DNA of 64,000 bases from Corylus avellana (GCF_901000735.1 NC_081547.1:7608193-7672192); one strand, 5' to 3'. Shown: positions 36,723 through 49,594, counted from the stretch's first letter. The notes: generated from the letters alone by a model not told the origin. Made by a program: numbers and translations.

Positions 36723-37773
36723 ATTATAAAGGAAAATAGTTCTACACTCAACTTCCAAACTTGGTTTAAGTCTTTTTTTTTTTTTTTTTTTCTTTCAAAT
36801 TCTACATGTCCTTCAGGGGCTACTCTGCAATAAATAGTAGTAGCCTCTTTCTTTCGTGTAGTGTAGCTAACCACGAAGATGTTTTTGTCCCTTCTTTATG
36901 GGACACACTAACTATAGCAAGCCTTTTTGCTAACTTATAAATGACACATTTCTTCTTCTGACCCAAAATACAAGAAAGACACTCACGCACTCTCCTGCTT
37001 ACTTAATGGCAGATTTCTCTCTCTAAAAATATAAAAAAAAAAATGACATATCGGCTTCCCATTAATTGCTTTACATACTATACCTCTATCACATTCTATC
37101 CTACTAGGTGAAACACAGTCATATTAGCCTAAAATAGGTTGGAATGAAAGGACGATAGTACGTACTATTCTTTTTTTAATACAAATTAGAAAGGCAAGAA
37201 GATAAATGCTATATATACTGCATTTTTATTTTACAATTATTATTAATGTAGTAATCTCAACTAATGCTTAGATATATTTTCATTTAAAAAAAATTAGTTT
37301 AAAAGTTAGTTAAGACTATCACATTAATATTGTGTGATATATATGAGATAAAAATGTATTTTCTAGTATTTTAGGCAAGAATAATTATATCCTCATAGAT
37401 GCATGCCACAATATATCAATTCACTAGGATTTCTACTGTTCATTAATTTGCACGAAATATTAATGAAAAGCATATATATAAACAAATTAACCAAAGCAGT
37501 CCAAGGCGCCTAAAAGTCTTAAGCCTCATCTGAATAATTATATAACAATAAAGTTCAAACATTTGATGATATGATTTCTATCTAACACAAAAGGAGAAAG
37601 CAAGCTTACCATAACTCCAAATCTTGGAATAAGTATACATGCATGAATTGTATCCCTTGACCAGCTTTAGTGCTTATACCACTAGAATTAATCCACTATT
37701 ATACTCAACATTAAAAGTACTCAAAAAGATCACAATTAATTCCATGATTGCCTCTGACACATCTTCTCCAACT
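36723..37773. other. Intergenic within the bHLH duplication unit
   Basis: No gene. The stretch is similar to about 47690-48330 (GGGACACA, AATAGCAAGCC, ACAAGAAAGAC, GATGCATGCCA(C/T)AATATATCAATTCAC). A palindromic AT-rich MITE-like block at about 37208-37375 is shared with 48075-48230, so that insertion predates the duplication. Confidence 0.65.
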
Positions 37774-39530
37774 CTAATATCTACTGGCAGGTGGAATATT
37801 GGCTGCACACTGTCTGTCCAAAACCTCAATGAGCTTGTTGGCTACAGAACTCGCATACACAGAAGAGCCTTCATATATCTGCCAAATTAAGCAAAATCTA
37901 TTTATGTCAAAATATTAATTAATAATTTTTTTATTAATTTAAACTTTTAAGATAAATGATGATTTTGTGCCTTACGACTCATGATTAAGAGGGAATTAAG
38001 CCGTGATTTAACAATTCATAAATAAACACTACTGGTAGTGCTCTCTCACTCAATATATATGGGTTACTACCTTGGTGTTGAACAAGAAGCTGTAGAAATC
38101 GCCAATGTGGCCACCAGCAATATGGTGGAGATCCAGCTGAAGCTCGTCGAGCACTTTAGACACAAACAGCAAGCAATTATTCTTTCGCTGAACGAGTTTG
38201 ATGGTGACCTCGTCGTCGATGATACGAACATCGACCTCCGTCTCTTTGGATTTCCTCTGAAGCCATGAGCTCCTCAAAGATCCCTTGTAGGACTGGTCAG
38301 GGTCACCCAGAGGCTTCATGTAGCAGCTCTCCACATCCCCGGCCGCATCGTCAGCTTCCGTCTTCTGCCTCTTGCTCCTCTCTCGCCCGCATCTCTTTTT
38401 CTCCACCAGCAACTTCAGCTCATTTACCGTCCTCAGAAGCTCTTTGATATATTCTATGGCATCACCCACCACAGATGCCCTATCAATCTTCATATGTGTA
38501 GTTTTGATTCGGCGCCCCACCCCAGAAGAAATTAACATAGACCCAAAAAAGCAGAAAGTATGGTAGGCATAAAGGGATTGATGAATAATGTCAGAAGAAA
38601 AACAAAGAAATGAGATACTGTAAATACCTTGGTAGGGTTAGGGACGAGGCTCCTCAAGGCCTCGAACCTGTCGTTCAAGTGCTGTCTCCTCTGGCGCTCT
38701 GTGACAATGTGTTTGGTTTTCCCATTCTTGCCTTTTCCAATACAAGCCTTGTCTCTAGTGAATTCCAGTACGCCATTTTCAAACTGTCTCCCATCCCCAC
38801 TTCCCTCTCTCTCATCCCCTCCTGCGCAAAACAGAGAAGCATTATTCCTTGAGCCTGGCAAGCCGTAGCCATTGGGTAGAGACTGGTACAAATCCCTGAA
38901 CAAAGTAGGCTGTGGAGGCAGGTTTAAATGGAATAGTGGGTCGTACAAAACGGATGCGCCCGTGGAATGGTCCGGCCCGGTTGGATTAACGTCTCCCGTA
39001 AAGACCATGGGGTTCTGATAATTTGCGGTCTTCTGGGTCGGGTTTGAGAAGGGGATGGATCTGGGCAAGTGGAAGAGATTGAGAAGGTCTGGAGCTGGGG
39101 GGTACGGACTGTTTGGTAGCGAAGAATAATCGAAGCATTGCTGGCCGTTTTGAATGTCCATTTGATGCAACTGTTGTTGTTGATCCATATCCCGCATCTC
39201 GTGGACGCTGTAAGAGTTGTCTACGAGATGAGTAATGTTATGGTTGTTGGCGTTGTAGGAGTCGTCCATGTTGAATGCCAGCTGCTGTTGGAATTCAATT
39301 CCCATGGCAGTGGCTGCAGCTGCAGCGTCTTCATGGGTAGGAGCGTTGGCATGGTTGTGGTTGTAGGAGAATTCTTCCATGGAGAGCCTGAGATTCTCTT
39401 CAAAGCTGTTGTGGGTGTTGTGGCTGCAGGTTGGGAGTGTCTGGGAAAATCCGTCCTCTGAAATTGCTGCGTCTGCTGCAGCAACAACTGTACCTTCTGT
39501 CATGGCATCAAAGCAACCAGTCTCATACAT
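37774..39530 (-). CDS. bHLH transcription factor, bHLH10/89/91-like, copy A
   Basis: Three exons on the minus strand, in transcript order 39530-38628, 38487-38071, 37878-37774, in phase, 474 residues. The start MYETGCFDAM is shared by all three copies. An upstream ATG in this copy overlaps a probable 5' UTR splice acceptor (TTGATGCAG at 39585) and is not conserved. The N-terminal half is Asn/His/Gln-rich, with the family block PDLLNLFHLPR and a FHLNLPPQP segment. The bHLH is split by intron 1 in the loop: basic/helix 1 TERQRRQHLNDRFEALRS (277-294) and helix 2 IDRASVVGDAIEYIKELL (302-319). A C-terminal ACT-like region (SWLQRKSKETEVDVRI, LDLHH, GDFYSFLFNTK, IYEGSS) follows. In Arabidopsis this clade acts with DYT1 in the anther tapetum for pollen development. 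Copy A keeps the canonical E-box-contacting Glu and the helix 2 Ile. Confidence 0.93.
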
Positions 39531-41359
39531 TTTTGGACCAGAGAGATTTTTGTCTCCTGCTTTTCTGGGTCTCTGTCTGCGACTCTGCATCAATTAAAAG
39601 CAAAATCCAAATCCACCCACAAAAAAAAAAAAAAGGAAAAAAAAAAAAAAGAGGAGAATAATGAGTACATGAACATTGAAGAACAACATTAAAGCACAAA
39701 ATGGTTGAAGAGCCTTCACAAATAATTAACAGTACTTAAACCTTTAGATAAACAAGATTAGGGCATAAACCTAGAAAGAAAGGGAAACAAACAATCACTT
39801 GAGATGAAATGCAACTAATTAGGAGCCCACAAGGGAAACCCAGATCATGGAATCACCGATTGAGGGGATAGCCGAGACAACAAGAAAGAAAGAGACAGAG
39901 GATGAGGTGTCTCAGACTCTCAGGAATTCCACCCATATTATAAATTATATAAGTTCCATCATTTTATTTATTGTCATGAGAGTCCCTTCTATAGGATATG
40001 GGTGTAGCGTTTTCAACAAAAATTTGATACATCATGTAAAAATACCAAATACAATAATCATGAAAACACCCTACTTTTAATTTAAATCATTCTTATGTAG
40101 TTTTTCATTCATTTTATCCAAAACTAATCAAACTCCGGTGGTTTTTTCAATGGTTTGGCTAATAAGTATTTTGTCAATGAGATATTTTGTTAAGAGAAAA
40201 AAAAAATTAAATTATTTTCAAATATGTCAAACTTTAATATGTATTTTCTATTTACACCTCAACCATTGAAGTGATCAGGACTCAGGAGGATGGAGCGTAA
40301 CCACAAACATGAAACATATATATATATATATATAAGAATTATTTTATCTTTTATTGGATGAGGGAGGTTGTTACTGAGATTCCCCGTCACTGGGGCCCAC
40401 TCATAATCCCCGTATTCTCAACCTGATATTCAGCCCGCGTGAATTGCAGTGAGCTGTTGAGCCCCATCATTATAATTTGGTCTCCGCGGTTTTTCCTGCA
40501 AAAATTGCATCTTTTCCAAAATCATTGGTGATCGAGTAAATTTTATATATCACATTTTTTATAATAATCAATGCAATTTATTTATTTTTTCTTTTTATAT
40601 ATATATATATATATATGAGAGGGGTATGTCGGCAGGGTCACCCCCAAAAGAAGGGCGGGAGGTTGGGCTAATTAAGATTAATTAGTAGCAAGAGGACCCC
40701 GAAAATCATATAGATGGTTACAAAGAGGAGCAGCTAGCGTGACACAAGGTACTGAATTAGGGGACCAGATTTAAGATCATTTTGGTCTTTCTTATTTATA
40801 ACCAACATATGTGCTTTAGGGTTTCGTTTAACGGTTTCAAAAATGTACATGCAGTTTGATACGTAGCAATTTCAAAACACATTTAATAAAAATGCAGTTA
40901 GCGTTTAATAAAGTTGTGGTTCAACTTTTAAATTTGCATTTTATTAATTCTCTGCGATTTGAAAACATTGTTTTATTTATTTATTTTTTGAAATTGTTAT
41001 TTTTTCAAACCGATTCTCAAACAAAAATACTTTCCTCTACTTTGTTTAGGGTTTCAAAGAACGGTTGCTCACTTTTAATCATATGAATATCTATTGTACT
41101 ATTTGAACAAAGAATTATATTCCTTACAAATTAATTTTCGTAACTACTTACTAACGTATATACCTGGCATGAACTTAGATAATTAATTCTATTAAATTCA
41201 CTTATGGTCATGTTCAATGCATTTTAAATGCAGTAACATATCAATTAGAAGTTTCCACTTGAATGATTAAAACAAATCATTATAGTTAATATGTTATAGT
41301 CTTCGTAGATAAAATGTCCAATTTTATTACTGATTAGGAACTTCAAATTTATAAGTTTT

Positions 41360-41391
<32 letters not shown>

Positions 41392-41509
41392 TTGACATGT
41401 CTGCACAAGGACAGGAAAATGGGAGAGGTAATTTAAACAAATAATCTATACTTCATAAAGCGTGGTTTCAGCCGATTCAACTACTCCTTAAAAACAATAT
41501 ATAAATTTG
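39531..41509. other. 5' leader and upstream region of bHLH copy A
   Basis: The likely 5' UTR intron (poly-T tract near 39620-39650, minus-strand reading) and first exon near 39850 are shared with copies B and C. A conserved block GAGATTCCCCGTCACTGGGG (40377-40396) recurs upstream of B (about 45640) and, with one change, C (about 52627). (TA)n runs sit at about 40317-40334 and 40597-40616. No other gene. Confidence 0.6.
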
Positions 41510-41990
41510 TTAAAAGTACGGCTCCGACCTAAATAAACACACTCTTTGGAGTAAGCCACAAATTGCGTGAATCCGAAGGAGTTCCTGTAAATTACATCTA
41601 TGCCATTTGCACCCAAGCAAATTAACAAACCTTTTGAGTTTGGCTCCTGGCCTCCTTAAGGCCCGTTATTATTCAGACAAAAATTGTCACTTTTGTTATT
41701 AATTATTATTGAAATTCCTTCTTTTTTGTTTTTTCCTCTCTTCTCTCTTCTTTCTCTCATTGTGTACGTATGAACTTGCAAAAAATAAATAAAAAAAATT
41801 CAAATTATAGAATATGCTCGAGCATTTATCAGTAGGGAAATTTGACCCAAATAAAGCTTTAGTACAATTTGTCTCTTTTTCGTACTGTTAATGGTAGAGA
41901 AATATCTCCAGTACTTTGCCCTTTTGTCTTTTCTCTATACACATCTGAAGTCTCTCTACGAATGGAAAAGCTAGAATGCGACATGGTGGA
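41510..41990. repeat. Segment present in inverted orientation at 52940-53260
   Basis: AACACACTCTTTGGAGTAAG, CACAAATTGCGTGAATCCGA and ATTACATCTATGCCAT here match the reverse complement of about 53125-53205. ATCTGAAGTCTCTC and AGAATGCGACATGG near 41943-41984 match the reverse complement of 52940-52982. Matches occur in consistent order, so this is one inverted block with small indels. Confidence 0.85.
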
Positions 41991-42551
41991 AAAGGTGTTT
42001 TATATATCACCCTAATTAATTAGTTGTTTAATTTTCATTAACATAAAGGTTTTGGTCCTTCATTTTCTTTTCTTTTTTGCAATGTGATTTTGACCAGTGT
42101 CTCTAAAACTAGGCTTCAAAATTCGAGTAATTAATCTAATTAAGAGAGGAAGACGTACGGATGATCGATCACATATGCCAATCTAAAATGTATAATCAGG
42201 GACTAAAGGATAAAAGATGTAAATTGAATAAGGTGATCGAGAGTACGTAAGATTAAAATCCTTTATTATTTTATGGATATTTCATGGAGGAATTATTTGC
42301 AAGTATTAGTAGAAAAGGAAGATCTTTTGTAATTAAATAAATCATAGAATACAATTACAATTTTATGATGGAGTAAATTGTAATTAATAGGATTTTCAGG
42401 GGAGTTATGAGCTTACTAGAAAGTAGAAACTAATTTGAGAGCCATTGGAGCTAGGATTTTTTTTTTTTTTTTAATTTTTTTTTCTTTCTTTTTGCAACCT
42501 TCCCAAGCCCTATTTAAGCAATAGTAAAGACAAATAAATTGATAATCTCTT

Positions 42552-42584
<33 letters not shown>

Positions 42585-43241
42585 AAACAAGCCTTCCCTA
42601 ATTCATTTGAATTCTTAATTACCCATCAAGCAAACATACTTTCTGATTTGAATTTCAACTTATTTGTAATTTTCATGGTGATTTTAAAATTCAATTTACA
42701 TTTAACAGAACTTAAGGATGATTTTTTTAGTCATCCTTTTAGCATTACTCGTCCAAAGCGCTTAATTTTTATTTTTTTTTTTATTTTTTATTTTTTAAAA
42801 AAAATATTTATCCACACATGCCCTTTTAAATAGGGCAATATATATGGCCTGTTTGAAAAAAAAAAGACTATTCTTATATAAATGGACAAACGTGTCTGTT
42901 TGTGTAGTTCGATTTCCAAATAATAATTAAAAATTGAGAATGAAAAAAAAAAAAAAAGTTCCTATTTATTTTAAAAGTTTGAGTATCAAGAAGGTAAGCA
43001 TCATCCGAAGCAGCATATATATATATATAACAATAAAGTTGAAACATTTGATATGATTTCTATTTAACACAAAAGGAGCAAGCAAGCATACCATAACTTC
43101 AAATTAATCTTGGAAATACGTATACATGAATTGTATCCCATGACCAGCTTTATTGCTTACCACTAGAATCCACTAATATTATACTCAACATCAAAACTCA
43201 AAAAGATCACAATTAATTCCTTAATTCTCTGCTGGGATACT
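41991..43241. other. Intergenic between bHLH copies A and B
   Basis: AT-rich with (TA)n at about 42561-42584. From about 42865 (GACAAACGTGTCTGTTTGTGTA) the sequence is homologous to the copy C 3' flank at about 48370, marking entry into the copy B unit. No gene. Confidence 0.55.
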
Positions 43242-43530
43242 CTAATAGCTGCTGGTTGGTGGAATGGCTGCACACTGTCTGTCCAAAACCTCAATGAGCT
43301 TGTTGGCTATAGAACTCGCATACACAGAAGAACCTTCATATATCTGCCAAATTAAGCAAAATTTATTAATGTTAAAATATTAATTAAATAATTTAATCAA
43401 TAATTTTTTATCCATTTAAATTTTTTAGATAAATAGGTATTTAATATAATAGTTTATGCCTTATGACTCATGATTAAGAGGAAATTCCGCCGTGAGTTAA
43501 CAATTCATACATAAATGTACACTACTATCT

Positions 43531-43587
<57 letters not shown>

Positions 43588-45116
43588 GGGTTACTGGGTA
43601 GCTACCTTGGTGTTGAACAAGAAGCTGTAGAAATCGCCAATGTGGCCACCAGCAACATGGTGGAGATCCAGCTGAAGCTCGTCGAGCACTTTCGACACAA
43701 ACAGCAAGCAATTATTCTTTCGCTGAACGAGTTTGATGGTCACCTCGTCGTCGATTATACGAACATCTACCTCCGTCTCTTTGGATTTCCTCTGAAGCCA
43801 TGAACTCCTTAAAGATCCGTTGTAGGACTGATCAGGGTCATGACCCAGAGGTTTCATGTTGCAGCTCTCCACATCCCCGGCGGCATCATCAGCTTCCGTC
43901 TTTTGCCTCTTGCTCCTCTCTCGCCCGCATCTCTTTTTCTCTGCCAGCAACTTCAGCTCATTTACCGTCCTCAGAAGCTCGTTGATATATTTTATGGCAT
44001 CGGCCACCACAGATGCCCTATCAGTCTTCACATGTATAGTTTTGATTCGGCACCCCACCCCCAGAAGAAATTAACATAGACAGCCAAAAAAGCAGAAAGT
44101 GTGGTAAGCATAAAGGGATTGATCAATAATGTCAGAAGAAAATCAAAGAAATGAGATACTGTAAATACCTTGGTAGGGTTAGGGACGAGGCTCCTCAAGG
44201 CATTGAACTTGTCGTTCATGAGCTGTCTTTTCTGGCGATCTGTGGCAATGTGTTTGGTTTCTCCATTCCTGCCTTTTCCAATACAAGCCATGCCTGTATT
44301 GAATTCTAGTACGCCATTTTCAAACCCATCCCCACTTCCCTCTCTCTCATCCCCTCCTGCGCCAAACAGAGAACCATTATTCCTTGAGCCTGGCACTTGC
44401 AAGCCGTAGCCATTGGGTAGAGACTGGAACAAATCCCGGAACATAGGAGGCTGTGGAGGCAGGTTTAAATGGAATAGTGAGTCGTACAAAACGGATGCGG
44501 CGGTGGCATGGTCCGGCCCGGTTGGATTAACGTCTCCCGTAAAGACTATGGGGTTCTGATAATTTGCGGTCTCCTGGGTCGGGTTTGCGAAGGAGATGGA
44601 TCTGGGCAAGTGGAAGAGATTGAGGAGGTCTGGTGTTGGGGGGTACGGACTGTTTGGCAGCGAAGAGTAATCGAAGCATTGCTGGCCGTTTTGAATGTCC
44701 ATTTGCTGCAACTGCTGTTGTTGATCTTCATGGTTGTTGTGGTGGTGGTGATGGTTAAAACGATCCATATCTCGCATCTCGTGGACGCTGTAAGAGTTGT
44801 CCACGAGATGAGTATTGTTATGGTTGGTGGCGTTGTAGGAGTCGTCCATGTTGAATGCCAGCTGCTGTTGGAGCTCAATCCCCATGGCAGTGGCTGCAGC
44901 TGCAGCATCTTCATGGGTAGGAGGGTGAGGGTGGTTGTGGTTGTAGGAGAATTCTTCCATGGAGAGCCGTAGATTCTCTTCAAAGCTGTTGTGGGTGTTG
45001 TGGCTGCAGGTTGGGAGTGTGTGGGAAAACCGGTCCTCTGAAATTGAAATTGCTGCGTCTGCTGCAGTAACAACAGTACCTTCTGTCATGGCATCAAAGC
45101 AACCAGTCTCATACAT
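43242..45116 (-). CDS. bHLH transcription factor, bHLH10/89/91-like, copy B (divergent basic region)
   Basis: Three exons in transcript order 45116-44169, 44025-43606, 43343-43242, in phase, 489 residues, same intron positions as copies A and C. The reading frame is intact. Unlike A and C it carries an extra His/Asn-rich tract after MRDMD (HHHHHNNHED). Its basic region/helix 1 reads TDRQKRQLMNDKFNALRS in place of TERQRRQHLNDRF: the conserved E-box-contacting Glu is Asp (residue 293), the second Arg of RQRR is Lys, and HL becomes LM. Helix 2 is TDRASVVADAIKYINELL. The C-terminal ACT-like region is almost identical to the other copies. DNA binding may be altered, which is inference. The gene may still dimerise with its paralogues. 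Confidence 0.92.
43531..43587. repeat. (TC)n/(TA)n microsatellite in intron 2 of bHLH copy B
   Basis: About 40 bases of TC repeat followed directly by TA repeat, 19 bases from the exon 2 donor. Copies A and C have only short TATATA here. Confidence 0.9.
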
Positions 45117-47233
45117 TTTTGGACCAGAGAGATTTTTGTCTCCTGCCTTTCTGCGTCTCTGTCTGCATCAATTAAAAAGCAATATCCACCCACAAAAAAC
45201 AAAAAACAAAAAAGAATGATGGGTACATGAACATTGAAGAACAACATTAATAAAGCACAAAATGGTTGAAGAGCCTTCACAAATAATTAACAGTTGAACC
45301 TTTAGATGAACAAGATTAGGGCACAAACCTAGACAGAAAGGGAAACAAACAATCACTTGAGAGGAAATGCAACAAATTAGCTAGGAGGCTACAAGGAAAA
45401 CCCAGATCATGGAATCACCGACTGAGGGGATGGCCGAGAGAGCAAGAGAGAGAGAGAGAGGGGTTTGAGGTGTCTCAGGAATTCCACCCATATTATTTAT
45501 TGTGATAGGCCAATGGAACAAGTAAAAGGGGAGGGAAGGGGTTAGGAGGAAGGACCGTAACTAGAAACTTATATAGAAGAATTATTTATCTTTAATTTTA
45601 ATCAGATGAGGGAGGGAGGGGTGGGGGAGGTTGTTACTGAGATTCCCCGTCACTGGGGCCCACTCATAATCTCCGTATTCTGAATCCTGATACTCTCGGC
45701 CCGCGTGATTTACAGTGAGTCCCATCATTATAATATGCTTTTCCCTTTCCTTTCTCTGCATATATTTACTCCAGTCCTTGCCTTTGTGACTTTGTCATAC
45801 AACTACCGCATACTTCTTCAATTTGGTCTTCGCGGTTTTTGCTACAAAAATTGCATCTTTCGCAAGATCATAGTTGATTGGCTAAATTGAGTAAATTCTA
45901 TATTATCATATATATATATATATATATTTTTTTTCTTTTCTTTTTAGTAAATATTAATTAAAATAATCACGTAGTATATATAATAATTAGAACAATTATG
46001 AAATAAAAATATAATATCTAATATCACTTCCCCGAGATTTATCCATTATGTTATGCCACCCCCTAACGCTCTTGTCCGAGAAAGAAAAGTAGCTTGATTA
46101 CTTTCATGATTTCATTTGCAAAGAGTTCTATTGTAACACTCTTGATTATGTGTATATGAGAGAGAGAGAGAGAGAAAGAGGCATGTCAGCAGGGCTAAGA
46201 TTTCCTTTTTTAATTATAATTATTATAAATTATAATTAACCACCATTTTTTTTCTTTCAAGGATTCGAAAATTTCGTCACTAAAGATAACAATATTGCAA
46301 AAAACGGGTTTGATTTGCTTATGGCCATAAATGAGAAAAGAATTGTTAGCACTCCTTGTACGTATTTATCCCTTTTTGGTGGACTAGTCTTGTCATTTGT
46401 TTAGTTTTAGCTTAACACATAAGAAATCTCTTTATTCTCATCCTATATATAAGTGAAGTTGGCCCATTGGACTGCATTCGGTTAATATGCCTTAGTATGT
46501 TCTTAACAACTTTGAAAATTTTCTTAATTAATGGTGTAGTGCAACCATATATATTGGGTTGTACTGCATGTAGCAATCCGAATGTCTAAAGGAGATATGG
46601 GGAGTCTACTATGGGTGGCTTTTTATGATTTTTTTGACATTTTTCTTAAACTTAGGGAAGAGAACCATATATATAGGAAGTCTAATGTGAATGCTCTTAT
46701 TCTTGGGTCGTTCCTTAAGTGCATTCACCAATGTATATTAAATGAGAAGGACATAAAAGTGTTGCTAAGAGCACTAGCAACATATACTCGATCTATAACC
46801 CATTCCCTTTTCTATATATAGGGAAAATAAAATAAATAAATAAATAAACCCACAAAAAGCCACTTGCAGTAGCTTCTCTAAACATTAAGAATGTTACAGT
46901 GCTACCCAATGTATAGGAAACTAAAAGAGCTTCATTTTACATATTATTTTAATATAAATATTTCTCTTTTTTTTCTCATCTTTCATCTTTTTGCCTTTTA
47001 TCGGAGATTGTGTTAAGATTTTGTAAAAAATTTGAGGGTAGGTATGAAACTAGTATTTTGCAAAAAAAATAATAATATTATAATGGCATAAGAAAATGTA
47101 AGGGAAGATATTGTGAAATATATTTGGATAAGGAAACAAAAAATAGTTTTATTTTCTAAACTTAATTAAGAAAAATAATAAAAAAGAAACAGTTGTTAGT
47201 GCTCTAACGTTAGAATTGGAGGTTTGCCTCCTT
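45117..47233. other. 5' region of bHLH copy B and intergenic DNA
   Basis: 45117-45870 is homologous to the upstream regions of A and C: leader sequences, a GA repeat at 45435-45460, and the conserved block near 45640. About 46160-46200 (GA run, CATGTCAGCAGGG) still resembles 40610-40640. From there to 47233 no homology to the other units and no gene was seen; the 79-codon frame at 46582-46821 has no recognisable domain. Confidence 0.55.
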
Positions 47234-47460
47234 AAAGCAGCCACACTATTCGGTTTTTTTGGTCAATCTTTTTCTTACTTGTTACAACAATTTTGAAAAG
47301 AGAACAAGAGGGTGAGAGTTTTATGAGGGTTGGAGACTACTAGCCGTTAGGAATTGCTGCCTTAATTAGTGCCTTTGCAAATTGCCACGGCTTCGTCCGT
47401 TTACTTCTATGCCCGGCTGATAGCCCCAAGAAGGATAAATTAAATTATACAGGAAAATAG
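47234..47460. repeat. Duplicated copy of the NPH3 3' flank
   Basis: Second copy of 36521-36722, with a short insertion (TGCCTTAATTAG near 47358). It marks the start of the copy C duplication unit. No NPH3 coding sequence is included. Confidence 0.9.
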
Positions 47461-48544
47461 TTTTATTTTTGAATTAGTAACGTTCTATTTTTTGCAGCGT
47501 CATCATTTGGTGATGTGTTGAAATGGACACATTACTAAAGGCTTTAGTAACGTGTCAATAACTGCCATGTCACCCTTTGGTGATGTGGCACAAAAACGTG
47601 TACCGTAGACGCGTCAGTGATTCAATGGTTTTTTGTAGTGTTCCGTTTAGTTAACTTTTTTATTTTTTATTTTATTTTTTTGGAGATCAAATTCTACGTA
47701 CATGTTCTTCTTCAGGGGCTTATATATCTGCCTCTTTCGTATAGCTAACCACAAAGATCTTTTTGTCCCTTCTTTATGGGACACATGAAATAGCAAGCCT
47801 TTATGCTAACTTACGAAATGACACAACATTGCTTCTTCTGACCCAATATACAAGAAAGACTCCCGCACTCTCCTGCTAACTTAATGACAGATTTCTCTCT
47901 CTCTCTCTCTCTCTCTCTCAAAATAATCAAATAAAATAAAATGACCCATTAGCTTCCCATTATCCTACTAAGCGTATAACACCGCCATATCAGCCTATTA
48001 AAATGGGGTAAAATAAAAGTATAATATATAACGTTATTCTTTTTTAATACAAATTAAAACAAGAAGAAAAAAAAATGCTATATATATCGCATTTTTATCC
48101 TACAATTATTATTGAGGTAGTAGTTCTAACCAATCCTTAGATATATTGTCATTTTTTAAACAAAAACTGATTCAAAGATTAGTTAGAACGGTCACATCAA
48201 TATATATATTGTGAGATAATTATATAAGCAAAAATAATTAGACTTATATTCTCAGAGATGCATGCCATAATATATCAATTCACGAGGCTCTCTACTGTTC
48301 ATTACTTAATTTGCACAAATTAACCAAAGCAGCCTCAAAATTCCAAAAAAAAAAAAAAAAATCTTATTTGGACATACGTGTCTGTTTGTGTACATGGGTT
48401 TCCAAATAAGAATTAAAGATTGAAAAAAAAAAAAAAAAAAGAAAAAAGAAAGAAACCTTCAACTGCAGTTTGTATTTAAAAAAAAAAAAAAAAAGTTAGA
48501 AATTGAAAATGAATTTTAAAAGTTTGAGTTCATAGCAGGCCTTT
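47461..48544. other. Intergenic in the copy C unit
   Basis: 47461-47690 is an insertion relative to the A unit and contains two similar short segments (GTCATCATTTGGTGATGTG and GTCACCCTTTGGTGATGTG). 47690-48330 is homologous to 36790-37450, including the AT-rich palindromic element at 48075-48230. 48362-48545 resembles 42870-43000. No gene. Confidence 0.6.
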
Positions 48545-48561
48545 TTAAGCCTCATGATCTT

Positions 48562-49594
48562 CTTCTTCTTCTTCTTTTTGTTTGTTTGTTTTTATTTTTT
48601 ATTTTTTATTTTTTTTATTTTTAGTTCTAATCAATTAAGGAAAGGAATTATATGAGACGATCTGTCCTACTCCTGATCCGAAAGGAAGAGAAAGTGGGTG
48701 ATCCTAATAATAGGAAATAGGCCAAAAAATGGCCTAGTCCTCTGGATCTTGGTTGAAAAACCAAGAAAGGGCACCACAAAGGGTGTTTGTAGAAACTAGC
48801 CAAGAAGCTGACCAGTTTGAAGAGGCACTGCATTTCCATCAAAAGCCATTGGAGAGGATAAAACACCCCTAAATTTTGACACAAAAGTCTCCAAAATAAA
48901 CCACAACAATGAATCAGGGAGACAAAAGCCCAAATAACCCACAAAACAATACAGAAATACAAGAAAAATAAAGCAAAAACAACACAACAAACACACAAGA
49001 AATACAAAGCAGAAAAATAAAAAACCACAAAACACCAATAGTAGCGAAGGGAGGCAACAGTGGGGAGCACCAGACATGCCACAAAAAGAAGAGAGCAGTC
49101 CCCTCGCAGGCGCATGCATGACATGTGTTTGCGAGTAAGATCCACTCGAACGGCGCTTTGGCTCCACGTGTTGGCGCGTGGATGTCAAACAGAAGATTGT
49201 GGCAGTGCAACATGAATAAGACGGGGCGGCACGTTTGAAGCTGGGAGTGACTGAAATCCATAGATCGAGCTTAGAAAGAACTAGATCTACAAACCACAAC
49301 CAAACTTGGCTCCAAACGACCAACAGTGAAGGATCGATAGTGGAGCAAGGCGTGGAGGCTGGGAGAGGGAGCAACTAAAGGCGCTTTTGGAGAAAAAGCA
49401 AAAAAGAACGAGAAGAGGAGACCAAACGGAGGAGGGGAAGGGGAGGAAAGGAAAGAACACCATTCCTCCTCCCTTGGCAAAGCCACCAGAGGAGGCAGAG
49501 AACCTCACTAGGAGGTGGTTAGCCTTACTCTTAGCGATAAGGTGGAGAGTCTCTCTCCAGAAGAGAGAGTTAGGTTAATTTTGTAAATTTTGAC
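48562..49594 (-). mobile_element. Non-LTR retroposon insertion, 1.0 kb, in the copy C 3' flank
   Basis: A perfect 17-bp direct repeat TTAAGCCTCATGATCTT flanks it (48545-48561 and 49595-49611). The left end is a long T-rich tract (48562-48630), which is the poly(A)/A-rich tail of a minus-strand element. The body has no reverse transcriptase; its minus-strand frames are T-rich and hydrophobic without domains. It is therefore a non-autonomous retroposon or the untranslated part of a LINE. It is absent from the matching position of units A and B. Confidence 0.8.

Noticed and set aside
38532..39593. bHLH copy A start at the upstream ATG near 39590
   Set aside because: That ATG overlaps a probable 3' splice acceptor (GATGCAG after a T-rich tract). 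It is out of frame in copy B and absent in copy C. MYETGC is shared by all three.
44546..45073. 175-codon frame antiparallel or shifted within bHLH copy B exon 1
   Set aside because: A Thr/Ser-rich shadow frame of the Asn/His/Gln-rich coding exon. It is not an independent gene.
48648..49374. Minus-strand frames of up to 192 codons at 48648-49374
   Set aside because: They are T-rich and hydrophobic with several overlapping frames and no domain, and they lie inside a retroposon bounded by a 17-bp TSD, so a host gene is unlikely.
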